Below are positions 48,581 to 62,180 of a DNA stretch of 64,000 bases, piece by piece. The stretch is from Alitta virens (Eukaryota; Annelida; Polychaeta; Phyllodocida; Nereididae), in assembly GCA_932294295.1 (NCBI GenBank), contig OW028573.1, positions 57,079,829 through 57,143,828 on the forward strand, given 5' to 3'. Under the pieces are notes generated by a model. It ran no database searches. It was given only the letters and a program-made list of their open reading frames with translations, and was not told the DNA's origin. Position 1 is the stretch's first letter; every line of letters begins with the position of its first letter. The translations under genes and the position numbers were made by a program.

Positions 48581-48920
48581 CTATAGGTGTAGCGAGAGCT
48601 AGGCATAGAGGTGGGTGGGTGATTACGGCTTTACGTCCTGTATTTCTGCACCTGTTGGGCTAATTAGGACAGGCAGGGACCATGGCAAGCTAGGCATAGA
48701 GCACTATGTGGAGGGAGAGCTAGGCTAGGGAGAGCTAGGCATAGAGTGCACTAGGTGTAGGGAGTGCTACGTGTATGGAGAGCTAGGTGTAGAGAGAGCT
48801 AGACATAGAGAGCACAAGGTGTAGGGAGAGCTATAGTATAGGTATACCATGACAGTGTGCAGAGCCCTGTGTTGGTCACTGAGGTTTGAGCCCTTCACCC
48901 AGAGTTACCACACTTGCCAC
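48581..48920 (+). repeat. AGCTAGG minisatellite, second block and right flank
   Basis: The same unit family as 46476-47441, followed by the right flank GTGCAGAGCCCTGTGTTGG shared with 44.65 and 42.35 kb. A truncated SINE sits inside. Confidence 0.85.
48621..48687 (-). mobile_element. 5'-truncated SINE with perfect 14 bp target duplication
   Basis: Tail part of the SINE only. AGCTAGGCATAGAG lies at 48597-48610 and 48688-48701, directly flanking the insert plus its GGTGGGTGG tail. Confidence 0.93.
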
Positions 48921-49819
48921 TAGGAGGCCGAGGACTTTTAAAGGCATGAAATAAACATCAGAAAAATGGCAAAGTTGCCTTACTTCCATTGGTGACCTTG
49001 ATCTTTTGACATAGATCATTTCCAAATGTAAAATCATTAACAATTAAGAGAAATGTTCAACATTTTCACTTGAAACAAAATCTTTTACACCATGGGTCAA
49101 GTTATTTCAATTTTTTAGTGCAGTATAAGTTGTTAACTATCAGCAGCATTTTGGCTGCCATGGATATATATGGTGTCATAGGAAAGTAATCTTCCTAAGA
49201 TTTCATATGATATGCCATTTGTGTGGTTTTCTGTTACCAGGTGCTAACATAATATATCTTTGGAAAGCCAAACTTCTAAATTTCTTATTTGCAAAAAATC
49301 AGGCCAGGACCCCCACCCTCAAAATAAGAAAAACATAGGCCATTACTTCTCCCCTTCAAGAATACATCTAACAAGGATAACAATGAAAAACTTGAACTGC
49401 TGGCTAAGGCATTTTGATCAACCATGTCGTGATCATTGACCGAAGATTAAGGAGAACTCTATATGGGCACCAATCATATAACAAGCAAATGATTAAAAGT
49501 CAGCTTTCGACAACTGCACAGAACTTAACTGTCAGAGGCTCATCACAGAAACATTGTGAGAAGTCACAAAACTACCTGGTCATATCATAATTATGGTCTG
49601 CAAAATTGCAACAGAAGTTAAGGCAAAAAAAGATGGGACAAGAATCACTCCTCTAATTTCACCCAGACTAGTGCAATTAATGTGCAATACCTAGGCAGAT
49701 CAACCAATCTACCAGACTAGTCATTGGATTGGCACCCACTTCAAGCCTAGTAGACAAGCTAAACATCGAAACACATTCAGTTATGGGCAGAATCATCAGG
49801 ACATAATTATGAACATCTT
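48921..49819. other. Intergenic, possible upstream LINE remnant
   Basis: No gene recognised. The last few hundred bases may belong to the same dead LINE as 49820-50145, but I could not read convincing reverse transcriptase motifs there. Confidence 0.35.
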
Positions 49820-50145
49820 GATGACTCCTTCCTCGTCCTTTACAAGGGCCTGGTGAGACCTAGGCAGAATAGAATCCCTGAATATGCAAACCAAAAAGGT
49901 TCCCCAAATACCCATACTTCAGAAAAGATTTCATCGAAAATGTCCAATGATGGGCCACAAAACGAATACCTCACTTATATAACCTTAGTTACAAGGAACC
50001 TTTTGGAAACACAAATACAATGAGTTACAATTAAGATGTACAAGATACCCAACAAGATCTACGGCTCCCCGAGTACCGAACTGTGGAATTCTCTCCCACA
50101 GGAGGCAGCCTGTCCTGTGTTTTAAACCGTTAACATCTGCATGAA
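49820..50145 (+). pseudogene. Dead LINE: C-terminal end of reverse transcriptase ORF
   Basis: Pieces in shifting frames read DDSFLVLYKGLVRPR, then IENVQ-stop-WATKRIPHLYNLSY, MYKIPN and ELWNSLPQEAAC. These match, in order, the conserved end of non-LTR reverse transcriptases (LYK.LVRP.LEYA, EN+QRRATK.IP.L..LSY, WNSLP..V). Frameshifts and an in-frame TGA show it is inactive. Confidence 0.75.
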
Positions 50146-51590
50146 CAAACTACCAGGCACATGCTTGTAAACATCCCAAAGCAGGCAATTAAAAGAGGTG
50201 CAGCCAGAAGAGGTCCTGTATTACAGACAAGATAAAATGACACAAAACCCACGTAGACTTTCACAAGACAACTTGATGCCACACCAGCGACTCAGAAATT
50301 GAGCCATAGTTCCCACACAAAATTGTCAACCATGATGACCAGTAGAAGCAGAGAAATCTCAGATTAAGTACCCAGTCTGCTCTGCCGTGCCGGGAGTGAC
50401 TGACGGCATCAGGTGATGCTGGTGGTGACCTCAACATTTCAGTTGAGCGTTTTTGGTTGAGCATATATGCATGGTTGTAAATAATTGTCTATGTGGCACA
50501 GCAGCCTGCCAGAGTCCACTTTAATGTCAGATGATGTCACGACAGTGGAGCTATACTGTTATAGATGATTCCCTATCGATTAATCGGATCGCAAATCTGA
50601 AAATTTTGATTCTTGATTATCCAATTGTAACAGCGAATAATTGACCAGGCAAAATCGGCCCATTTTGCTGCAAAAATGACAGGTTTGAATAACCCTGCTT
50701 GGCACCCATCAATGAAGTTGCAGCCATCAATGAAATTGCAGGCCACGAAGACCAGGTTGGAAATCCATTTTGCCTAATATAAGACTGTATCATATTACCA
50801 TAACCATCAATGTTGTGGCATGACACAGAATTTGTAAACCATATAGCAATAAGCAGCTGAACGACACACACAATTTTGATGAAAATCACATGCCCTTATG
50901 AGAACTAGGCATTTTCGAATAAAAGCTTTTGAAAAAGAACACAAGCGCAATAACAGTTAACATAAAACAACCACAAAAATAATTTTAAATACTTTGTTCC
51001 TGATTTTCATTTCCTGTATCGTCATAAAACTTACATACTAAAACTTTCAATCCTCTAACACGACATTATAGCTGCATTTAACAGCCAAGCAATTTGAGCT
51101 ACATCAGCTGGTCAGATTACATCCAATTTAGAGTTGAGGCTTCAGCAATTTTTACATTATAACTACATTGTTACATGTGGCATAAGCATGCCTCTAGTAG
51201 TATAAAAGCCTCATACTCTTTTAGCATAATAATTTTCCCAGTGTGAAGCATCAAACCATCATAAATACTTCCACAAATTTGCTCACCCATACCGACATAG
51301 TCTAAGTCAAATGAGATTCGACAGATATTTTACCTGATCATTTAAGTTCTTAATGCAGGAGAATTCACTGGTATGAGGACCTGTGGCTGAGCTTCTGTGT
51401 ACATACACAAATGTGTACAAAATAAATGTCTCTACGGATTAAGGATCGATTCTGATTTCCTTGACATCACTGGTTTTCAATTAATACACAATTTCTTTTA
51501 TTGTCTTTTCCGTTGTGGCTTTGAACACTTCCCATGTATTAGTTGGCCACCAGTAAGTGCTATCAGATTCATCGAATTAGCAAATCCTTC
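50146..51590. other. Downstream of MEAF6, no gene
   Basis: AT-rich sequence that probably holds the MEAF6 3' UTR towards its right end (minus strand). Nothing else recognised. Confidence 0.45.
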
Positions 51591-53229
<1,639 letters not shown>

Positions 53230-53348
53230 TATGCCTTTTCCAGCAAATGGCGGCCGATTGCACTTTTTGCGCAACCTGGCGAGATTTTGGAATGCAATGG
53301 ACAAAACCGCTAGGTGGTGCTGAACACAGTGGACGATAATGAGAGAAA
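53230..53348. promoter_or_regulatory. Bidirectional promoter, MEAF6 / DDX10
   Basis: Only 119 bp separate the divergent start codons of MEAF6 and DDX10. The gap is more GC-rich than the surroundings and has no TATA box. Both 5' UTRs must be very short or overlap. The DDX10 ATG follows an in-frame TGA at 53340-53342. Confidence 0.75.
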
Positions 53349-56300
53349 ATGGCCGATAAACATGCTGCTAGGATAGCTGGTCGTTTCCAGCATGGAAAAC
53401 CGCAAAAACGGGAAAGGTTTGACAAGAAAAAGATATTTCCAAAGCAAAAGAGAAGAGGAGAATTTGTTGACGAGGAGATCAATGCCCTGAAGGAAAAATA
53501 TGAGACTGTAAGTCAATAGAACTGAATCTTGTTTTCTTTGACCATCATATGGCAAGGGTAAACACGTGCACATAGTTAAATAGGGGATATAGCTGACACA
53601 AGTACGATAGATGTGTAAAATTACATGGACACTACCACTGATCACTAGGATAACAGGACGACTCGACCATTAGGACAAGTCACCCCCCAGAAGCTGTGAA
53701 CAACTAACTTCCCTCGCACACTGTGGACGAATGCCAGTCAAAACGGCTACAAAATTTAATGGCATCCCAAAACGGCTACAATCAAAAATCCCAAATGAAC
53801 AGATGACCAAAACGGCTACAAGCCATGTCCAAAACAACTACACTTTCATACACCAAAACGGCTACAAAGCAAAGTGAAGCTACGATCACAAGAAGCCACA
53901 ATCGCACGTCATTGATGGTACGACCGGCTTTGGTTTGTTGATGTTTTGGTCTATATGGCTGTAGCCATTTTGGTATCATGGTCAGTGGGGAAAAGGCACT
54001 GTAGACGTTATGGTTAAGGCTTAATAAACCTTGTTGACGTTTTGGTTTATGTCCCCAATATTGGCGTTTTGGTTATCGTCGTGTAGCCGTTTTCAGTGTC
54101 GACGTTATGGTTGTTGACGTTTTGGCTGTAGTCGTTTTCGCATGTAGCCATTTCGTCTGCCACCCACTGTGGACAACTCACTTCCCTTTAAGTGATACTT
54201 ACTACCCATGGTCATGGATATCTCATCCCCATATAATAAAGTAGCCAAGGTGTGTAGTCAACCGACAACAAAGTCGGACAAACCAACCTGACTACAAAAT
54301 ATAGAACCACATCCGCCTCAGTGACAAGCATTTTTACTTGACATCACACATTAGTTTAGTTTAGTTAAGATTACTGGATGCAGGACTATAGTCCTATATA
54401 TCCAGCTCAGGAAGTAGTGGCAGTGTGGTACATTTGTGATGATGACTATGTACAAACTTTACATTTTTGAGTAGCTCACAGTGTAATCCTGGCAACTACC
54501 CCAGTATGAACCCGGCGACAATCCAGGAGCCATGCACTGCCGATTACCATTCTCAACCCCTAGGGCTTCTTGGCGGTTTTCACAACCCGTTAACCTGGTC
54601 GTTTTAGTATTCTAGACATGTTTTTCAACAATTCAGTCTTTATTTGATGAAAATTGGCAATTATTAACTGAGATATTTCATTGTAAATCGGCGTTTTTAC
54701 CTTAGAGGAAAGATACTCCATCTAGCAAGATCCCAGGGCAATAGACGACCGAAATGGGTACCCGCCAGCAGATGCTTGGCTGCGTGTCGCCGGGTTGGCA
54801 CTACCTCAGAAATTTGTGTCATAGGTTTGGATGTGTACTTAAATTATGTGTCACCAAGTTGGTGTGTGACCATGTCGCCGGGTTAGCTGTCGCCAAGTTA
54901 ACTGTCACTGGGTTGACTGGCAATCAGTAACCAAGTAACCCTATCATTTGATGCCTCCCGAGAGTGTAGCCAACTCTTACTAAATTTCAACAAAGAATTT
55001 AAGTTTAAAATTTTTTTTAATTTAGCTCAAAATTGCGAATTTCACTAATTTTCCCTCACGGGCAACAATGCTAGTTGGGCAGCCATAGTGTGAGTGTTTA
55101 CAGGTCCATAAAGGTTTATACATGTACCATTCTCAGAAGTAAGATGTTGGTACATCAGACACATTTTCAATTTACTTAATAATTGTGCGGTGTATCAATT
55201 TTACACTATTACATCTAATACTTTTAAATAGGACATCATTGATTGTAATAATTTAGGAAATCATTATAATATCAGTTTGATTGAACATGAAAATTTGATG
55301 TGATAGATATTTGCTGAAATTTAATGTGTTAAATATTTGGGGGAATGGGAATGAGTTGTGCACAGGAAATAGCCTGTAGAAAAAAAGCTTTGATTGTAGT
55401 CATTCTGGCAAGGGGTGACTTGTCCCTAGTGTAGGGGGGATGAGTAGTCTTGGAGGGGGTGACTTGTCTAACCACTGATGGGGATGAGTTGCCCAAGGGG
55501 GCAAGTTGTCTAGTAATTTTCAATACTGTTTTGATCAAACTTTGTAGTCATATTCATCTTCAGTTTCATTAATCATATCATTTACTCATTATATATTTTT
55601 TTCAGGCTGATTCGAATCAGCTAACCACTTTTAAGGCATTTCCTGTCAGTCCTAAAACACAAAGGGGTAAGTAATTTAAACCTTTAAAAATTGTGTACTA
55701 ATCTGATAGATTAAGTACAGTATACCGCAATCAATTTATGATAGCCTTTAATAAATTTATGACCTTGATTTGAATCAATGTTATACTACCTAAACAGCAG
55801 AATACACACATTGTTTCTATTATAACTGCATACAGTTAGTTTCATAAAATAAAGTTGACTCTAGACAGCTGTAGCCACCTATTCCTGGCTGTAGCTATAA
55901 CTGGCTAAAGCCAGCCACATCTGTCTATTCCTAGCTTATAGTCGGCTTACACCTACCACCACTGAAAAATATAAACCTTGGTAAAATAAGAAATTTATCT
56001 AATATATCATAAATATATATGTGCAATAGACATGCATCATTTCAACAAGAAATGACAAATATGCACAACTCAACTTATGCACCAAAGGGTGCTGCATGTA
56101 CTTTCTGGCAAGGGGTGACTTCATTTGAATTAATGAAACTAACTGTATATAGATATATATGTATAACTTTTTTTTTCTTCTAGGGTTACAAAATGCTGGG
56201 TACATCAAACCTACTGATATTCAAAGGGAAGCCATTCTACTTGCTTTGCGAGGTAATGACATATTGGGTGCTGCCAAAACAGGCTCTGGGAAAACACTTG

Positions 56301-59300
56301 CTTTTCTGATTCCTGTAAGTATATTTTTAAAGTGATCTTTCTTTAAAATATGAAAATGTGTTCCAAATGAAAACTAATTATATGTTACAAAAGTGAAAAC
56401 AAATATTATCATTAGCTCATGAATAGTATAGTGGCAAAAAACTTGTTTTTTTAAAATAAACATATGCCTTTTAAATTGCCTGTGTTACCTGGTTAAATGT
56501 CCTAATTAGCCCAACTAGTGCAGAAATACTGGACGTAAAGCCCTAATCACCCACCCCCACCTGGCTAAATCAGTGTTTATACCTTTTTCTGACATTCAAA
56601 ATAAATTACAATTAACTGTTTAAAATCATTCTGAGTACAGTTGTCAGAATTAGTCTTCACTGGGACATTATTCGCAATTTTTTTGGGGGCATGCTAGTGA
56701 CATACATATGGATTCCATATCTGTATGCTTGAACATGCATATGGAATCCCAATCTGTATGCCCAGGCATAAAATTATGGAATCCATACTGAAGAGTTGTC
56801 AAAATGACTAAGTGCAAGATTCTATATCTATTTAAGAATTCTATATTTACATGGGAAGCTGTTTAATGCTTATTGTGTTAACCTAATAGTGCAATGCTTA
56901 CCATAGGTGATAGCCGCAAAGTGTATCAGTTCATCAGTTAATTTTTTTTGTATCGGCTAATTTCTCTATCACAGATTAATTTTGTTTCCAGGCTTTGGAA
57001 TGTCTGTACCGTTTGAAATGGAGTCAGGAAGATGGACTTGGTGTCTTAGTCATTACACCCACAAGAGAACTTGCTTACCAGATTTATGAGGTGCTCAGGA
57101 AAATTGGCAGATTTCATGACTTCTCTGCTGGTCTTGTTATCGGTGGTAAGGTGGGTATTTAGCACAATATATTATATAGCTGATGATTGCTCAATCATGA
57201 CTTTTCACATATTTGTTTTTAAGAACATTTCTATATTAAAAAAAAAAAATTTATATATTTTTTTCAGCATCTGAAGGAAGAAGCAGAGCGAATACAGAGG
57301 ACCAATATTGTCATCTGTACCCCTGGTCGACTGCAGCAGCATTTAGATGAGACCCCTTATTTCTCTGCTGACACCCTTCAGGTGTTAGGTATGCCTCCTG
57401 GATATTCCAAATAAATTATAAGAAATTTTAAGCTTTGAAACAAAGAACAAATGAATGGTTGATTGTTGTGCTCCTAATTTGTTTCTCTGTGTAGTCATTT
57501 GACACTTCTTGTTTTGCAGTACTAGACGAGGCAGACAGAATTTTAGATCTTGGTTTCAAGCAATGCATGAATGCCATCATTGATAATTTGCCTGTTGAAA
57601 GGCAAACACTGTTGTTTTCTGCAACACAGACAAAGTGAGTGGGTTACTGCATTGTTTATTTATATATGTTTTATCTGCAACTTGTTTCTCTATTTCTCAC
57701 AAGTCTTCCATTGCTATTATTTCCAGGTCAGTAAAGGATCTTGCTAGACTTAGCTTAAAGGAACCCATGTATGTTTCTGTACATGAGATGGCCCAACACA
57801 GTACACCCACACAACTGAGACAAAGTTATATGGTTTGTGAGCAACACGAGAAACTGGACTTGTTGTGGTCTTTTGTGAAAAACCATCTGAAGTGCAAAAC
57901 ACTGGTGTTTATGACGAGTTGCAAACAGGTAAAAACTTGGCTATATATTTACAGATATGCAACCAAGGCAAAATTCACGTATTCTGCCAATTTATTGTTT
58001 TGTTCCATAGGTTCGATTTGTGTTTGAGGCATTCAGAAGAATGCGGCCTGGTGTAACAGTTCTTTCGCTTCATGGTGCCATGCAACAGTTGAAAAGAGTA
58101 TCAGTATACAATTCATTCTGTGTGAAGAGACATGCTGTGCTTTTTGCGACGGACATTGCTGCAAGAGGCTTAGGTAAGCGAGGCTTTGAATAAAATGAAG
58201 TTTCAGTGACTTATGGTGATAGTACTGCACAAAATAACTTCATGTTTGTGGTACTGGTTTAGTTGTGATGTCATCACTCTTATGCTGTTTGGTTTCAGAC
58301 TTTCCAGCAGTTAATTGGGTTGTACAACTTGACTGTCCAGAAGACGCAAACACCTACATTCATCGTGCTGGCAGGACAGCAAGGTATGGCAAAATGGACA
58401 AAAACAATTTCCTTATCTAAAAAATATTAAAATACCATTTGATTTAAAACCGAAGTGATCAGACTTTGGAATCACTGCCAAATATAGTAATTTCTGACCA
58501 CTTGTGTTGTCAATGACACTTTTGCATGACTCTTATATTGAATGTACGGTATCTTAATTTGAAGATTTGAGAAAGATGGAGAAGCCCTCTTGACACTATT
58601 GCCATCAGAAGAAGAAGCCATGTTAAAGCAACTGGAGGAGAAGAAAATCCCAATTAATAAAATAAAGTAAGTCTGGAGCAACAATCTCTAATTTATGAAA
58701 ATTATGTAACTGGTTTAACATAGAGTCTTGTCTTTTGGATATTAAATTTGTGTTGTCTGAATATGAGTATTGGAATTGTAATAATTTTATTATTTCAGGG
58801 TTAACGTAAAGAAAATGAGTAGTATCAAACGCAAATTGGAGTCTTTCTGTGCAGCGGAAGTTACATTGAAAGAGTTCGCTCAAAGGGTAGGTGATCTGTG
58901 ATTTTCACTTGACTGTAATATCAGACAGACAGAAAACTTTATTCGATCCAATAACATACATATATTAAGCTACATGATGTACTTCTCTTTTTTTCCAGTG
59001 CTTTGTATCATATATGAAAGCTATTTATCTCATGAAAAATAAAGAAGTTTTTGATGTGACAAAAATTGACACAGATGCATATGCTGCGTAAGTATTACAA
59101 AACTTGTATGGTCCATTGGAGATGTTCATTTATTCATGTTCTGTATATAGAATTTGTAACTGTTCTTTTCCAGAATTATTGAATAAAAATTTGGTGATGT
59201 CAGAGCTGAACACTAAAGAAGTCAATCTGATAATTGTGTGCTTCAAAATAATTATGACAGTATACTGAGTTTGAAACTAATTAAACTATTTTCAGATCAC

Positions 59301-61738
59301 TTGGGCTTGCCATTCCACCACGAGTTCGTTTTATCCAACGCAAGATGCAGAAGTTTACTAACCAAGAAGCTTTGACCAGTGACTATGACAATGTGTTTAA
59401 AAACCCTCAAGAGACATTATCAGGTCAATCGTCTGGTCCACCTGCATTGGGTGGGGAGTCTGAAGAGAGTGAAAGCGATCAGTCATCAGCAGAAGACAGC
59501 GACGAAGAAGAAGCGACTCTTAAAAAACTTAAGAACTCTGGAGACCGATTTGACTTTGATGTTGGTGAGGAGGAAATAGATGACATCTTGACTGTTAAAA
59601 ATAAAACTGCTGTCAAGATATTTGACTCAGAAGAGGAAGATAGTGAAAGTGACGAAGAGAAAGAAGCACAGACAAGTCAGCATGGAAAGGTTTGTTTTTA
59701 GTCTTTTAGGCTATATATTTAGATTGGCACCATGTTGCATTGTATTGGAGAGGATACTGTTCCTGTTAGAGGGGAAGTAGAACTTGAATGATGTGTTGTA
59801 AATGCTGAAATGTTTGCAATTCTCAGGATGAGGGCAAAAAGAAGAAAAATGCAGTACGGACTAAAGCCAAATTAGCCAAGAAGTTACAACGGAAGAACAT
59901 TACAGTAAACACCAAAGTGACATTTGATGATGAGGGAGAGGTAAGTCTGATCAAATTGTTTCATGTGATGAGGTTCTGAAGGTCAGGGCTTCCCCTGGCC
60001 GTAGTCTTTTTGTTTTTAAAGTTAATAAAATGTTTCCTGGAATGCAAATTGGCATCGCAGATGGCATGAAAAAATGATGATGCTATTATATTTTGTACAC
60101 TTGGCAACACAATACCGTAACTGTTTGTAATCTTATATTAAAATTCTACTGTGAAGTTGAAGGTTACATCATAGATAATGTTATTTGGCAATTAGGCAGA
60201 AAAAAATATATAACTCCTGAGACATGTTTCTTGTTGTGACTAATAGGAAGTGTTGGATCGTATGCACAAGACTCAGGCAGAAATAGTGGAAAGGAAAGAA
60301 CAGGAGGAGGAGGATGAGGAGCCGGGAGGACTCGACCTTGAACTTGCAAAGAAAAGGATGGAGGAGGAAGACAAGATTGATAAGGAGTTGTACAGGGAGA
60401 GAATTAAGAAAAAACACAGGGTGGGTGCATGTTGAAATTACTATCATTGTGGATAAAATCTTTGCGGGAGATGTAAACAAAAATATTTCAAAGTGATATT
60501 ATTGTTCGGAAATGCTCACTAATGTAATGGTGAGGTGCATATACAAGCAGTGACGTACAGAACTAAAATTTATGCTCGTATATTTGACAGGCACACTTGG
60601 GGAAAAGTTTGGGAACTCCTATAAAAAAATTAAATAAATAAAACAAAATTTTCTAAAAACTATGTAAATTAGTATCTGACTGGAATCTCTACTCGGTGGC
60701 TCCCCAAAAGTGACATGACTTTCTTAGGGGAGTCTCCCAAAGACGCACATCATTTTTTATTATTTTTTTAATTATATGTTTCATTTGTAAATTGTGACTG
60801 AATCATCATTAAATAATAACCTTCAATCTTCATTTCATGTGTTAATTTCTACTTTGTAGGAAAAAAGGCTGAAAGAGAAAGAGGCCAGAAGGATAGAAAG
60901 TGGACAGGTATGAGCTATGCATTTCCTAATTTTTGTGTTTATTGTGCCTCAGCAAAGCATTGTGTATCAGACCTGTTTACTCAGGTAGAACTCCTTAAAT
61001 ACATGATGTTTCTACATGAAGTATTTATATTGATACATGATGTTTCTACATAAAGTATATATTATTGAATATTTACTCTTGTGACTATTCAGACCAGAAA
61101 TGAAGAAGAGCTGGATGAGCCAGATTTGAGCTATATACCCGACCTTGATAAGATTTATGGCAAAGAAGATGTGGAAGAGGATGATGACAGGTAACCCACA
61201 ATTTAACACCTAAAATACATGGTGAACTCATAAGAATCTTGCTTGATGTCACAGAACTTTATCTACACCATATGATTATTAAAAAAAGTGTGCATGTGTC
61301 TTATTGCATAAAAACATTTTATTTCGGCCTCATCATGTCACTTAAGTGATGACAACTAATTCTAATGGCATTAATACACTAATTTTCTCAGAAGAATTAT
61401 CTTGGCAGAAATGTCACCAAACAAAACCCCATTTCAAACTAATTCCTCTAATTTTTCACAGCCCTCCTGCAAAGAGAATGCGCTCAGAGGAATCGAATGA
61501 TGAACAAAGTCAAAGTCAAAGTGATGGTGATGATGAAAGTGATGCAGAGGAAAGTGATGCAGAGGAAAGTGATGCAGAGGAAAGTGATGCAGAGGAAAGT
61601 GATGCAGAGGAAAGTGATGCAGAGGAAAGTGATGCAGAGGAAAGTGAAGATGACAATGAAGATGATGCACCAATGGAGGGTGGACCAGGAGTAACATTAG
61701 AGGATGATGAAGCTCTTGCTCTTAGATTACTAGGGTGA
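53349..61738 (+). CDS. DDX10: DDX10 (Dbp4) DEAD-box RNA helicase, 18 exons, 859 aa
   Basis: Exons 53349-53507, 55606-55666, 56184-56314, 56992-57150, 57268-57388, 57520-57634, 57727-57928, 58011-58173, 58299-58383, 58565-58666, 58799-58886, 58999-59087, 59296-59689, 59827-59940, 60247-60420, 60860-60907, 61093-61190, 61462-61738 join in frame with GT-AG sites. The length is close to human DDX10 (875 aa). Motifs: Q motif [19 protein letters not shown] (about 104-111), Ia PTRELAYQ, Ib TPGR, II DEAD (213-216), III SAT (244-246), [10 protein letters not shown] (392-399). DUF4217-type C-terminal region follows ([10 protein letters not shown]), then an acidic/lysine tail. DDX10/Dbp4 works in the nucleolus in early 18S rRNA processing. 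The start has a good context (AAAATGG) and an in-frame stop 9 nt upstream. AATAAA lies at 61788. Confidence 0.96.
53729..54164. mobile_element. Foldback MITE of CCAAAACGGCTACA motifs with 10 bp target duplication
   Basis: Starts near CCAGTCAAAACGGCTACA and ends TGTAGCCATTTCGTCTGCC, an imperfect inverted pair. The left arm has five copies of CCAAAACGGCTACA (one CCAAAACAACTACA). The right arm has four reverse-orientation copies (TGTAGCCATTTTGG, TGTAGCCGTTTT, TGTAGTCGTTTT, TGTAGCCATTTCG) plus GACGTTTTGGTT variants. CACTGTGGAC flanks it at 53719-53728 and 54165-54174. A duplication of 9-10 bp fits Mutator-type transposition. No coding capacity. Confidence 0.8.
54490..54945. repeat. Second foldback: GTCGCCGGGTT motif array
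   Basis: GAACCCGGCGACAATCC lies at 54509-54525. On the right, GTCGCCGGGTTGG, GTCACCAAGTTGG, GTCGCCGGGTTAG, GTCGCCAAGTTAAC and GTCACTGGGTTGAC are clustered at 54787-54925 in the opposite orientation. The layout resembles the preceding element but is asymmetric. No target duplication found. Confidence 0.55.
55831..56147 (+). mobile_element. MITE copy 2 with perfect 15 bp TIRs (DDX10 intron 2)
   Basis: Begins TACAGTTAGTTTCAT (55831-55845) and ends ATGAAACTAACTGTA (56133-56147), an exact inverted repeat that includes the flanking TA. About 317 bp, no coding capacity. Copy 1 is at 26848-27171. The TA at both ends suggests TA target duplication as in Tc1/mariner elements. Confidence 0.92.
56499..56557 (+). 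mobile_element. 5'-truncated SINE in DDX10 intron 3
   Basis: Tail portion only (TGTCCTAATTAGCCC to CCCTAATCACCCACCC). Flanked by ACCTGGTTAAAT (56487-56498) and ACCTGGCTAAAT (56559-56570), an 11 of 12 target duplication. Confidence 0.9.
61541..61645 (+). repeat. Coding 15 bp minisatellite in the DDX10 C-terminus
   Basis: Seven exact tandem copies of GATGCAGAGGAAAGT encode (SDAEE)-type repeats in the last DDX10 exon. The complete identity of copies at synonymous positions points to recent expansion. The 15 bp unit keeps the frame. Confidence 0.97.
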
Positions 61739-62180
61739 CAATGAACACTTATTGAATTTACCTTGAATTTATTAATTATATTGTTGTAATAAAATATTTA
61801 CAAACAAAACTACTAAGTTTGTTGTATAAGCAAATTTATCTTGCCAATTATGATCAGATTACTGATTCATTGGAATTGTCATTGATGATAATTGCAGTTA
61901 AATTGCCAACTTAAAAGAAACAGATGTGAGGGTGAATCATGTCTTGTCGCTGCATCATACTAACCTCCTCACTGGAACAGATTTGTTAGGTGAATACTAT
62001 CACCAACAGTTACTGATGGGACTTGTGTAATCATGTGCTCAACAGGGTCACAAATAAGTCCATTATGGATTATCCATATTAACACTGATAGTGTCCACAT
62101 GTGTTTACTGAACATGCAGAAAAACAATTTCAGCATTAAAATTTTAGATCACAAAACAATGTCAACATTAAAATTTTAGA
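61739..62180. other. DDX10 3' UTR and PAAF1 3' end region
   Basis: 442 bp between the stop codons of two convergent genes. AATAAA at 61788-61793 serves DDX10. AAATTTTAGATCACAAAA occurs twice near 62138 and 62170, a short direct duplication at the end of PAAF1. No other feature. Confidence 0.6.

Larger units (their letters stand above)
53644..55515. mobile_element. Outer foldback element with GACAAGTCACCCC motifs (DDX10 intron 1)
   Basis: The left side has GGACAAGTCACCCCCC (53673-53688) and related ACAACTAACTTCCC / ACAACTCACTTCCC words. The right side, 55405-55515, has the complement several times (GGGGTGACTTGTCC, GGGGGTGACTTGTC, GGGGATGAGTTGCCC). It encloses the two foldbacks listed next. 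Boundaries are approximate, and I cannot prove the two sides are one element. Confidence 0.45.

Noticed and set aside
61434..61697. Minus-strand [10 protein letters not shown] repeat frame
   Set aside because: Antisense shadow of the coding minisatellite in the last DDX10 exon.
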